DNA of 12,560 bases. It comes from Halomonas halophila (GTDB lineage: Bacteria > Pseudomonadota > Gammaproteobacteria > Pseudomonadales > Halomonadaceae). Positions within the stretch are counted from its first letter, which is position 1; the number at the start of each line of letters is the position of its first letter. The DNA lies in NCBI GenBank assembly GCA_002433675.1, contig DJIP01000104.1:1-12560 (forward strand), read 5' to 3'. The notes under the pieces are model-generated. The model searched no databases. It was not told the origin of the DNA and saw only the letters and a program-made list of their open reading frames with translations. The position numbers were made by a program, and so were the translations under genes. This document shows positions 5,896 through 12,401 of the stretch, piece after piece.

Positions 5896-7604
5896 CCACC
5901 TCCTTTGGTTCACGCCTGATGGCGGCGCTTCAGCTGCTCGGGCGCTCCTTGATGCTGCCGATCGCGGTGCTGCCGGTGGCCGGCCTGCTGCTGCGCCTGG
6001 GCCAGCCGGATCTGCTGGACATCGCCTTCGTCGCCAGCGCCGGTCAGGCGATCTTCGCCAACCTGGCGCTGATCTTCGCCATCGGCCTCGCCGTCGGCTT
6101 CGCCGACGACAGCAACGGTGCGGCGGGGCTCGCCGGGGTGATCGGCTATCTGGTGCTGGACGCGGTTCTGCAAAGCCTCAACCCCGAGATCGACATGGGG
6201 GTGCTGGCCGGCATCATCATGGGTACCGTGGCCGGGCTTTTGTACAACCGCTTCAAGGCGATAAAGCTGCCCGACTATCTGGCCTTCTTCGGCGGACGGC
6301 GCTTCGTGCCCATCGCCACCGGCCTTGCCGGGGTGGTGCTGGGGATCGCCTTCGGCTGGGGCTGGCCGCCGATCCAGCACGCCATCGACACCCTGGGGCA
6401 CTGGCTGATCGACGCCGGCGCCTTTGGCAAGTTCGTCTACGGTGCACTCAATCGACTGCTGATCGTCACCGGCCTGCACCACGTGCTCAACAGCTTTGTG
6501 TGGTTCGTGTTCGGCAGCTTCGGTGACGCCACCGGCGACCTCAATCGCTTCTTCGCCGGTGACCCGGCGGCGGGCGGTTTCATGGCCGGCTTCTTCCCGG
6601 TGATGATGTTCGGTCTGCCGGCGGCGGCGCTGGCCATGTACCACACCGCGGACAAGGGCCGTCGCGCCCAGGTCGGTGGACTCTTGATGTCGCTGGCGCT
6701 GACTGCCTTCCTGACCGGGGTGACCGAGCCGATCGAGTTCACCTTCATGTTCCTGGCGCCGATGCTGTACGTCTTCCATGCGCTGATGACCGGGCTGAGC
6801 ATGGCGATCATGCAGTGGCTGGACGTCAAGCTGGGCTTCACCTTCTCGGCTGGTGCCTTCGACTACGCCCTGTCCTATGGTCTGTCCACCAACGGCTGGC
6901 TGATGCTGCCGGTGGGGCTGGCGATCGGTAGCGTCTACTACGTGCTGTTCCGTTGGGCGATCGTGCGCTTCGATCTGCCGACGCCAGGGCGTGAACCGAT
7001 GGAAGAGGGCGTCAAGGTGCACGCCGAGGACCTGGGCGAACGCGGTCCGGCCTTCGTCACCGCGCTCGGCGGTGCCGCCAATCTCGAGGCCGTCGGTGCC
7101 TGCACCACACGCCTGCGGCTGGTGCTCAAGGAGCCGGAGCAGATCGACGAGCCGGCACTCAAGGCGCTCGGGTCGCGCGGCATCATGCGCCTGGGCGGAG
7201 GTGGTATCCAGGTCATCCTGGGCCCCATCGCCGACAGCGTGTCCGACGAGATTCGTGCCGCCATGGTGGCCGAGGGCCAGGCACCGCCGGTGGGCGCCGA
7301 TCCCGCACCCGTCGTCGCCGGCCTCTCCAGGGTGGTAAGCGCCAAGAGTCTGAATGAGCAGCAGATCGACGCCTGGACCAAGGCGCTGGGTGGCTCGGAC
7401 AATGTGCGCGCGCTGGAAGCCAGGGCGGCGACCCGGCTGCGCCTGGAGGTCGGCAGCGACGGTGCACTGGACGAGCAGGCGCTGGCACAACTGGGTTGCC
7501 ACGGCGTGATGCGGGTGGCCGATGGCGTCTGGCACCTGGTGGTGGGCAAGGACGCCGAGGCCCTGGCCGGCGGCCTGCAGCAAGCAGGCCTGGCGGCCCG
7601 CTGA
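5892..7604 (+). CDS. nagE: N-acetylglucosamine-specific PTS permease EIIC-EIIB with a second, degenerate IIB domain
   Basis: This 570-residue inner-membrane permease imports GlcNAc and phosphorylates it. Residues about 8-358 are the hydrophobic EIIC domain with many membrane segments. They include GLHHVLNSFVW (194-204) and GVTEPIEFTF (276-285), the conserved sugar-site region of the glucose/GlcNAc superfamily. Residues about 385-458 are EIIB, with phosphorylation site C404 in ACTTRLRL. After a proline/alanine linker, residues about 490-563 repeat the IIB fold (ALGGSDNVRALEA, ATRLRLEV, GVMRVADGVWHLVVG). In this copy the position equivalent to C404 is A512, so it cannot carry phosphate in the usual way. 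Single-IIB NagE/NagP proteins without a fused EIIA are nearer 450-500 residues, so the extra length is this copy. There is no EIIA here; NagF supplies it. GAGAGG at 5878-5883 precedes the ATG, and the start overlaps the nagF stop by four bases. Confidence 0.94.
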   Translation: MTTSFGSRLMAALQLLGRSLMLPIAVLPVAGLLLRLGQPDLLDIAFVASAGQAIFANLALIFAIGLAVGFADDSNGAAGLAGVIGYLVLDAVLQSLNPEIDMGVLAGIIMGTVAGLLYNRFKAIKLPDYLAFFGGRRFVPIATGLAGVVLGIAFGWGWPPIQHAIDTLGHWLIDAGAFGKFVYGALNRLLIVTGLHHVLNSFVWFVFGSFGDATGDLNRFFAGDPAAGGFMAGFFPVMMFGLPAAALAMYHTADKGRRAQVGGLLMSLALTAFLTGVTEPIEFTFMFLAPMLYVFHALMTGLSMAIMQWLDVKLGFTFSAGAFDYALSYGLSTNGWLMLPVGLAIGSVYYVLFRWAIVRFDLPTPGREPMEEGVKVHAEDLGERGPAFVTALGGAANLEAVGACTTRLRLVLKEPEQIDEPALKALGSRGIMRLGGGGIQVILGPIADSVSDEIRAAMVAEGQAPPVGADPAPVVAGLSRVVSAKSLNEQQIDAWTKALGGSDNVRALEARAATRLRLEVGSDGALDEQALAQLGCHGVMRVADGVWHLVVGKDAEALAGGLQQAGLAAR

Positions 7605-7610
7605 GTGGCC

Positions 7611-7638
7611 GGTGGCGAGTGTGGTTGCACTTGCCACC
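7611..7638 (+). other. Stem-loop immediately after nagE
   Basis: GGTGGCGAGTG (7611-7621) pairs with CACTTGCCACC (7628-7638) through 11 base pairs, one of them G-U, closing a six-base loop. It begins six bases after the nagE stop. No T-run follows, so by itself it is not an intrinsic terminator. It may stabilise the 3' end of the nag message or assist the terminator just downstream. Confidence 0.55.
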
Positions 7639-7658
7639 TGCGGTCTTCCCGCCATACC

Positions 7659-7702
7659 GACAACGGCGGCACACTTCAGGGTGTGCCGCCGCTGTCGTTT
7701 TA
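7659..7702 (+). terminator. Rho-independent terminator of the nag operon
   Basis: CGGCGGCACAC (7664-7674) and GTGTGCCGCCG (7681-7691) form a perfect 11-bp stem with a six-base loop. After one A/C mismatch, GACA (7659-7662) pairs with TGTC (7693-7696), extending the stem. GTTTTA (7697-7702) follows directly. This is a strong GC-rich hairpin with a short T-run placed 55 bases after nagE, and it separates the operon from the phosphatase gene. Confidence 0.85.
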
Positions 7703-7725
7703 CGCCAGGCCATCTGGTGTAGACT
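7699..7725 (+). promoter_or_regulatory. Weak candidate promoter for the HAD phosphatase gene
   Basis: TTTACG (7699-7704) lies 15 bases before TAGACT (7720-7725). The -10 element is reasonable, but the spacing is short and the -35 overlaps the terminator T-run. A separate promoter is expected because the terminator lies directly upstream, but this assignment is tentative. Confidence 0.25.
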
Positions 7726-7756
7726 TTCCCGTTCCCCCTGAAGACCCGGAGTCGCC

Positions 7757-8560
7757 ATGCTGCCTCACCTGATCGTGTCCGACCTCGACGGTACCCTGCT
7801 GGGTGCCGACCATGACCTGGCCGAGCTGACCGTCGAGACGCTGCGTCGACTGGCCGCCGATGGCCACCGTATCGCCCTGGCCTCGGGCCGCCATCATCGC
7901 GACATGATCGGCTTTCGCGAGCGCCTGGGGGTAGACGCCCATATCATCTCCAGCAACGGCGCCTGGACACTGGACCCGAGCGACCGCTGCGTGCGGTCGG
8001 CGCACCTGGCTTCGGAGCTGGTCGAGGCGCTGATCCAGTTGCCGCGTCACCCCGACGTACGCCTCAACATGTATCGCGACGAGGCCTGGGTGATCGATGA
8101 TCACGCCCCGGGCCTGCTGTCCCTGCACGAGGCCACCGGCTTCGGCTACCGGGTGGAGGGACCGGGAGAAATGGACGTCCAGGGCGTCGGCAAGGTGCTC
8201 TATATCGGCGATCCCAGGCTGCTCGCCGACATCGAGGCCGGCGCGCGGGAAGCAGCAGGGGAGGCGCTGCACATCACCTACTCGATGAGTCATTCGCTGG
8301 AGATCATGGCCGCCGGGGTCAACAAGGGCACCGCCGTCTCGGCGCTGCTTGACGACCTGGGCATTCCCGCCACCCGTTGCCTGGCCTTCGGCGACAACCT
8401 CAACGATCTGGAGATGCTGTCGTTGGCCGGCGAGGCCCAGGTGATGGCCAACGCCCATCCCCGGCTGGCCGAGGACCTGCCCGAGGCACGGGTGATCGGG
8501 CACCACGCCGAGGCGGCGGTGGCCCAGCATCTGCGGCAGCGCTTCGGGCTGGACGGCTGA
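7757..8560 (+). CDS. yigL: Cof-type HAD-IIB phosphatase, YigL-like (pyridoxal-phosphate / sugar-phosphate phosphatase)
   Basis: The product is 267 residues, the usual size for Cof/HAD-IIB phosphatases. Motif I is SDLDGTLL, with nucleophile D9 and acid/base D11. Motif II is ASGRHH (S43), motif III K190 in AAGVNKG, and motif IV FGDNLND (D213, D217) for magnesium. Residues about 80-185 are the substrate-selecting cap. Resemblance to E. coli YigL extends beyond the motifs: SDLDGTLL, GRHH, SNGA, the MYRDEAW segment, LEIMAAGVNKG and the PEARVIG tail all have YigL counterparts. YigL dephosphorylates pyridoxal phosphate and hexose phosphates and belongs to the SgrS glucose-phosphate-stress response in enterics. 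CGGAG at 7747-7751 precedes the ATG. The gene follows the nag terminator, so it is probably transcribed separately. The family is sure; the natural substrate is not. Confidence 0.82.
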   Translation: MLPHLIVSDLDGTLLGADHDLAELTVETLRRLAADGHRIALASGRHHRDMIGFRERLGVDAHIISSNGAWTLDPSDRCVRSAHLASELVEALIQLPRHPDVRLNMYRDEAWVIDDHAPGLLSLHEATGFGYRVEGPGEMDVQGVGKVLYIGDPRLLADIEAGAREAAGEALHITYSMSHSLEIMAAGVNKGTAVSALLDDLGIPATRCLAFGDNLNDLEMLSLAGEAQVMANAHPRLAEDLPEARVIGHHAEAAVAQHLRQRFGLDG

Positions 8561-8677
8561 CGGGGCAGCCGAGGCAAAGGCAGCGCGCTACACTGATGCC
8601 ACTTTTGGGGCAGTGGTGAGGCGGCGGGCAAGCGCCGTCGTACCGAGGTCTTGCATCCCCTGTAACAGGAGGCAGTG
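8561..8677 (+). other. Gap between the phosphatase and isomerase genes, with small hairpins
   Basis: This 117-base gap holds a possible -10 box TACACT (8589-8594) without a convincing -35. CCACT (8599-8603) can pair with AGTGG (8612-8616), and CGGCG (8622-8626) with CGCCG (8633-8637). Neither hairpin is followed by a T-run. Whether the two genes are co-transcribed is undecided. Confidence 0.35.
8667..8672 (+). promoter_or_regulatory. Strong ribosome-binding site that fixes the isomerase start
   Basis: A perfect AGGAGG lies five bases before ATG 8678. An in-frame GTG immediately upstream (8675) would be only two bases from it, too close for initiation, so the ATG is preferred. Confidence 0.75.
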
Positions 8678-9859
8678 ATGAACGGTTTTGACCCGATGTT
8701 TCTCGATCGCCATGTGCGTGACACCATGGCGTTCTATCATCCGCGGGCGATCGATCCGCACGGCGGTTTCTTCCAGTATTTTCGTGACGATGGCCACATC
8801 GTCGACGCCGGACATCGGCATCTGGTCTCCAGTACGCGTTTCGTGGTGACCTACGCTCGCTTTGCTCGCCAGACCGGCAATCCCGAGTATCTGCACTGGG
8901 CCCGCCATGGCCTGGCGTATCTCGAAAAGGCCCACTTCCAAACGCGCCACCAGGGCTACGCCTGGACCCTGCGCGATGGAAAGGTCGAAGACCCCACCCA
9001 TCACTGTTACGGCCTGGCCTTCGTGCTGCTGGCCTACGCCGAGGCCTATCGCGCCGGTATCGATGAAGCCTACGAGGGTATCGGTCGGGTACATGCCATG
9101 CTCGACAAGCGCTTCTGGGAACCCCAGTGGCAGCGCTTCGCCGATGAAGCAGATGAGCACTGGAATCTCAGCGACTATCGCGGCCAGAACGCCAACATGC
9201 ATGGCTGCGAGGCGCTGATCGCCGCCTTCGAAGCCACCGGCGAGACCCCCTATCTGGACCAGGCCATGGCCATCGCCCGCGCGATCACCAAGGCCAGCGA
9301 TGACCACCCCCATGGCTGGATCTGGGAGCACTACAACCGCCAGTGGCAGCGCGATTTCGACTACAACCGCGACGACCCCAAGCACCTGTTCCGCCCCTGG
9401 GGCTATCAGGTGGGCCACCAGACCGAATGGGCCAAGCTGCTGGTGCTGCTGGCACGCTATCGCGATGATGCCTGGTTGATCCCCACCGCCGAGCGGTTGT
9501 TCTCGAGCGCCTGCGAAGCGGGCTGGGACAGGATCCATGGCGGCCTGGTCTATGGCCTGGATCTCGACGGGCAGGTATGTGACGGCGACAAGTACTTCTG
9601 GGTCCAGGCGGAGAGCTTCGCCGCGGCCGCCGTGCTCTGGGAGGTCACCGGCAAGGCCAGCTATCGACGCTGGTACCAGCGGCTGTGGGACTACAGTTGG
9701 CAGTACATGATCGACCACCACCATGGCGCCTGGGTGCGTATCCTGACGCCGGACAATCGTCGTTACGACAACCTGAAGAGCCCGGCCGGCAAGGTCGACT
9801 ACCACACCATGGGCGCCTGTCAGGAAGTGATGGAAGTGCTCGAACGGCTGGATCGCTAG
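8678..9859 (+). CDS. AGE-family sugar isomerase/epimerase, probably D-mannose isomerase (YihS-like)
   Basis: The product is 393 residues, the normal length of the N-acylglucosamine 2-epimerase (AGE) family, which folds as an (alpha/alpha)6 barrel. All the catalytic residues known from E. coli YihS have counterparts: R54 (STRF), H175 in the signature DYRGQNANMHG (166-176), H247 and E250 in GHQTEW, and H376 in DYHTMG. The NANMH signature with GHxxEW is typical of the aldose-ketose isomerase branch (mannose to fructose, or sulfoquinovose isomerase), so I favour D-mannose isomerase over GlcNAc/ManNAc 2-epimerase. No sulfoquinovose genes are nearby. There is no signal peptide, so it acts in the cytoplasm on unphosphorylated sugar. 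It follows the phosphatase gene by 117 bases and ends before a convergent hairpin. Substrate cannot be settled from sequence. Confidence 0.82.
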   Translation: MNGFDPMFLDRHVRDTMAFYHPRAIDPHGGFFQYFRDDGHIVDAGHRHLVSSTRFVVTYARFARQTGNPEYLHWARHGLAYLEKAHFQTRHQGYAWTLRDGKVEDPTHHCYGLAFVLLAYAEAYRAGIDEAYEGIGRVHAMLDKRFWEPQWQRFADEADEHWNLSDYRGQNANMHGCEALIAAFEATGETPYLDQAMAIARAITKASDDHPHGWIWEHYNRQWQRDFDYNRDDPKHLFRPWGYQVGHQTEWAKLLVLLARYRDDAWLIPTAERLFSSACEAGWDRIHGGLVYGLDLDGQVCDGDKYFWVQAESFAAAAVLWEVTGKASYRRWYQRLWDYSWQYMIDHHHGAWVRILTPDNRRYDNLKSPAGKVDYHTMGACQEVMEVLERLDR

Positions 9860-9872
9860 GCATCTGTCTTCG

Positions 9873-9903
9873 GCGCCGGCCCATGCCATGTCACGGCCGG
9901 CGC
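9873..9903. terminator. Convergent intergenic hairpin, possible bidirectional terminator
   Basis: GCGCCGGCC (9873-9881) and GGCCGGCGC (9895-9903) form a perfect nine-base-pair GC stem with a 13-base loop. It sits in the 63-base gap between the convergent isomerase and ycjF genes. No clear T-run follows on either strand, so it may not terminate on its own. Confidence 0.45.
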
Positions 9904-9922
9904 GCTGCACCGTCCTGGGCCG

Positions 9923-10993
9923 TCAGGCGTCCTTCTTCGGTGCCTCCATGCGCCTGAGCTGGCGCCATAGATCGCGGCGCAGATCGGCGACTCGGGGGCG
10001 CTCGTCGGGGGTGAAGGCCAGCGGGCGCACCAGTCGCTGGGTGCGCAGTCCCAGACGCGCCCCCAGAAGTCCCACGCCGAGGCCCTGGGCGGCGCGGGTG
10101 GACAGCCGCCCTGCCAGGTCCAGCGACAGCATCTGCATGCTGGCGTCGGCGGCAAGCTCGGTGGCGCCGGCGAAGGCCATCTGATAGAGCACACTGCGCA
10201 GCAGACGTACCCGGGCGGCGTAGCCCAGCTCCAGCCCGTAGAGTCGGCACAGACGATCGATCATCGCCAGGTGGCGCCAGGCCACCAGTGCCATGTCGAC
10301 CAGGGTCAGCGGGCTGACCGCCACCATTACGGCGGTTTCGCCACTCATGCGCGAGATCAGTCGGCGTGCCTCCCGGTCACGGGGGGCGAGCAGATGGTGG
10401 GCCACCAGCGCCTGCAGATCGCGGCCGTCATGGTGGTCTTCACGGGCCGCTTCGAAGGCCAGCCAATGGGGATCGTCGTCGCCGAGGGCAAGCTGGTGCT
10501 TGAGCCGTCTGACCATGGACAGTGCGTCCCTGGGGGAGCGCGACGGCAATTCGGCCAGGGATTCACGCAACTGGTCGTGGCGCTTGAGGCGCCTGAGGCG
10601 AAACAGCTCCCGGCTCAGGGCGAGCCCGCCAAGGCCGATGGTGGCAAGTCCGAGCAGTTGCCAGCCGGTGGCGATCAGGTCACCGCCTGCCAGGGTGTCG
10701 GGGACCCCGGTTACCAGCTCGGCGCCGCCCAGTCCCACCGCCGCTCCCAGCACTGCCATCAGGCCCCAGCGGCGCTTGCGAGGGCGTCCCAGAGAGCCCT
10801 CGAGGTCGACCCTGGTATCGGTTTCCGGCGCCTCGGCCGGTGTCAGCGCTCGGCTGTCCAGCTGATCGTCGAAGCGCAGGCCCGGACGTGGGTCACTGAA
10901 CACGGTATTGTCGACGTCGGCAGCGGAGGGCGCATCGTCGTCATCGGCGAAGCGTACCGCAGGGCGCGGGTCGTCACGGCTATCTCGAGTCAT
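9923..10993 (-). CDS. ycjF: YcjF-family inner-membrane protein (TIGR01620, DUF697-like)
   Basis: The product is 356 residues, close to E. coli YcjF. Residues 1-75 are charged, acidic and probably disordered. Residues about 77-93 and 106-127 are two membrane segments. The C-terminal part (about 210-345) matches YcjF strongly: ETAVMVAVSPLTLVDMA (219-235), LYGLELGY (251-258), FAGATEL (274-280), RLSTRAAQGLG (296-306). Its biochemical role is unknown. In many Proteobacteria ycjF follows ycjX, and the pair is linked to the phage-shock (Psp) envelope-stress regulon, although no psp gene is visible here. The acidic tail carries two similar motifs, DPRPAVRFADD (8-18) and DPRPGLRFDDQ (34-44). The start ATG at 10993 overlaps the ycjX stop in an ATGA junction. 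The frame stays open far upstream, but that part is shadow of ycjX. Confidence 0.9.
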   Translation of the reverse strand: MTRDSRDDPRPAVRFADDDDAPSAADVDNTVFSDPRPGLRFDDQLDSRALTPAEAPETDTRVDLEGSLGRPRKRRWGLMAVLGAAVGLGGAELVTGVPDTLAGGDLIATGWQLLGLATIGLGGLALSRELFRLRRLKRHDQLRESLAELPSRSPRDALSMVRRLKHQLALGDDDPHWLAFEAAREDHHDGRDLQALVAHHLLAPRDREARRLISRMSGETAVMVAVSPLTLVDMALVAWRHLAMIDRLCRLYGLELGYAARVRLLRSVLYQMAFAGATELAADASMQMLSLDLAGRLSTRAAQGLGVGLLGARLGLRTQRLVRPLAFTPDERPRVADLRRDLWRQLRRMEAPKKDA

Positions 10994-12381
10994 GCGAGCT
11001 TGTCTCCAATCAGCCAGTCCAGCGCCAGGTCCATGCGGATATGGGGCAGCGCGCCGGTGGTAGAGGGCTGAGGGCGGAAGGCGGTGAAATCGAACCCCTG
11101 GCGATCCCAGAAAGCCGGGTCGGGCAGGCGGCTGGGCACCTCGCCGGGGAAGGCCAGCAAGGGCTCGCCTTCCAGGGTGACGCCCTTGAGCGCGGGGGAT
11201 TTCCTGCCCTGGTGGGTGACCTCGCGGGCTTCGGTGGCGCGAATGGCCGCCAGCGACATGGCCTTGACCGGAATATTGGCGTACTTGAGGTTCTTCAGTG
11301 GTTCGGCCAGCAGCGCCTCGAGCAGCCCGACCAGACGGGCATGCTGTTCCGGGGTCACGTGGTCGGCCTTGGTGGCGGCGATGGCGAGGCGGTCGATACG
11401 TGGCGTGAACAGCCGCGAGAACAGGCTGCGCTGGCCGTAGTTGAAACTCTGCATCAGACGATGGAGCGCCTTGGACAGATCCTCGAAGCGTTCCGGCCCG
11501 GCGTTCAGTGCCCCCAGCACGTCCACCAGCACGATCTGGCGGTCGAAGCGGCGGAAGTGTTCGCGGTAGAACGGCTTGACGATATGTTGCTGGTAGTAGC
11601 TGAAACGCCGGGCCAGGGTGCGGTAGACGCTGGTCTCGGGCAGCCGTTCGAGGTCGTCGGGCGATGCCTGCTCCAGCCCCGGCAGGGGGAAGAATTGCAG
11701 CACCGGGGCACCGGACAGCTCTCCCGGCAGCAGAAAGCGGCCGGGCTGGAGGTCGGAGAAGCCCGCCTCCCTGGCGGCGCGCAGGCCTTCGGCGTAGCGC
11801 TCGCTGATCTCCGCCAGGCGGGCCTCGTCGGCCTCTTCGTCCAGTCGAAGTTCGCTGACGGCGCTTTCCCAGTCGGCCAGCATGGCGCGCCTTGCAGGGC
11901 CCGCCGCGTCCCACTGAGCGAGGCTCCAGCTTAGGAAGTCGTGGTCCAGCAGCGGCAGGTCGAGCAGCCACTCGCCAGGATAGTCGAACAGGTCCAAGGT
12001 CAGCTCGGCGGTGTCGGGTCTCAACCACTGCTGGCGACCGGGGCGATAGCGAATCTTCAGGCGCAACTCACTGATGCCACGGGTGGGCTGGGGCCACTCG
12101 GGGGGAGTGCTCTCGAGGCTGGCGCGGGCTCGGTCGAAGGGAAACCTGGGGACCGCGAGATCCTGCTGGGAAACCCGCTGGGCGCCCAGCAGGCGCCCCT
12201 CGCGGCTCGCCGAGAGCAGGTCGAGCCGCGCCTCGAGCCCGGCGTGACGCAACTGGTCCACCAGGGAGGTCAAGAATGCCGTCTTGCCGGCCCGAGATAG
12301 CCCGGTCACCGCCAGACGCAGCTGGCGGTCTCGGCCGCGCTCGATCAGGTCCATCAGATCACGGGTCAGGTCCGTTGGCAT
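10990..12381 (-). CDS. ycjX: YcjX-family P-loop GTPase-like stress protein (DUF463)
   Basis: The product is 463 residues, as expected for YcjX. A Walker A motif GLSRAGKT (27-34) near the N-terminus, DYPGEWLLDLPLL (133-145), VLVDVLGALNAG (284-295) and TKAD (337-340, the guanine-specificity type NKxD/TKxD motif) identify a nucleotide-binding protein. YcjX proteins are induced with the phage-shock response in several Proteobacteria and are thought to act in envelope stress; their cellular target is not established. I chose ATG 12381 because GGAG lies five bases upstream; an in-frame GTG at 12387 overlaps that site. It overlaps ycjF by four bases and begins 20 bases after the upstream transporter stop, so the three minus-strand genes probably form one transcript. 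Gene identity is secure; function is poorly known. Confidence 0.92.
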   Translation of the reverse strand: MPTDLTRDLMDLIERGRDRQLRLAVTGLSRAGKTAFLTSLVDQLRHAGLEARLDLLSASREGRLLGAQRVSQQDLAVPRFPFDRARASLESTPPEWPQPTRGISELRLKIRYRPGRQQWLRPDTAELTLDLFDYPGEWLLDLPLLDHDFLSWSLAQWDAAGPARRAMLADWESAVSELRLDEEADEARLAEISERYAEGLRAAREAGFSDLQPGRFLLPGELSGAPVLQFFPLPGLEQASPDDLERLPETSVYRTLARRFSYYQQHIVKPFYREHFRRFDRQIVLVDVLGALNAGPERFEDLSKALHRLMQSFNYGQRSLFSRLFTPRIDRLAIAATKADHVTPEQHARLVGLLEALLAEPLKNLKYANIPVKAMSLAAIRATEAREVTHQGRKSPALKGVTLEGEPLLAFPGEVPSRLPDPAFWDRQGFDFTAFRPQPSTTGALPHIRMDLALDWLIGDKLA

Positions 12382-12386
12382 TGCCA

Positions 12387-12390
12387 CTCC
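12387..12390 (-). promoter_or_regulatory. Ribosome-binding site that fixes the ycjX start
   Basis: GGAG on the minus strand lies five bases before ATG 12381. It overlaps an alternative in-frame GTG at 12387-12385, which makes that GTG an unlikely start. Confidence 0.65.
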
Positions 12391-12401
12391 GTCGGTGAAA
12401 G

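Noticed and set aside
4744..5913. Minus-strand open frame of 389 codons opposite the Enzyme I part of nagF
   Set aside because: The composition is typical of antisense shadow, there is no motif, and the plus-strand Enzyme I motifs are unmistakable.
5910..7655. Minus-strand open frame of 581 codons opposite nagE
   Set aside because: It mirrors a well-supported membrane permease gene. Its translation is rich in Gln/His/Arg/Gly with no family resemblance, as expected for the antisense frame of GC-rich coding DNA.
8588..9910. Minus-strand open frame of 440 codons opposite the isomerase
   Set aside because: It has no domain or ribosome-binding support, and the plus-strand AGE catalytic residues are complete.
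10994..12028. Upstream extension of the ycjF frame to give a 701-residue protein
   Set aside because: The extra part lies entirely within ycjX in another frame and is Arg/Gly/Pro-rich. YcjF homologues begin near the ATG at 10993, which forms an ATGA junction with ycjX.
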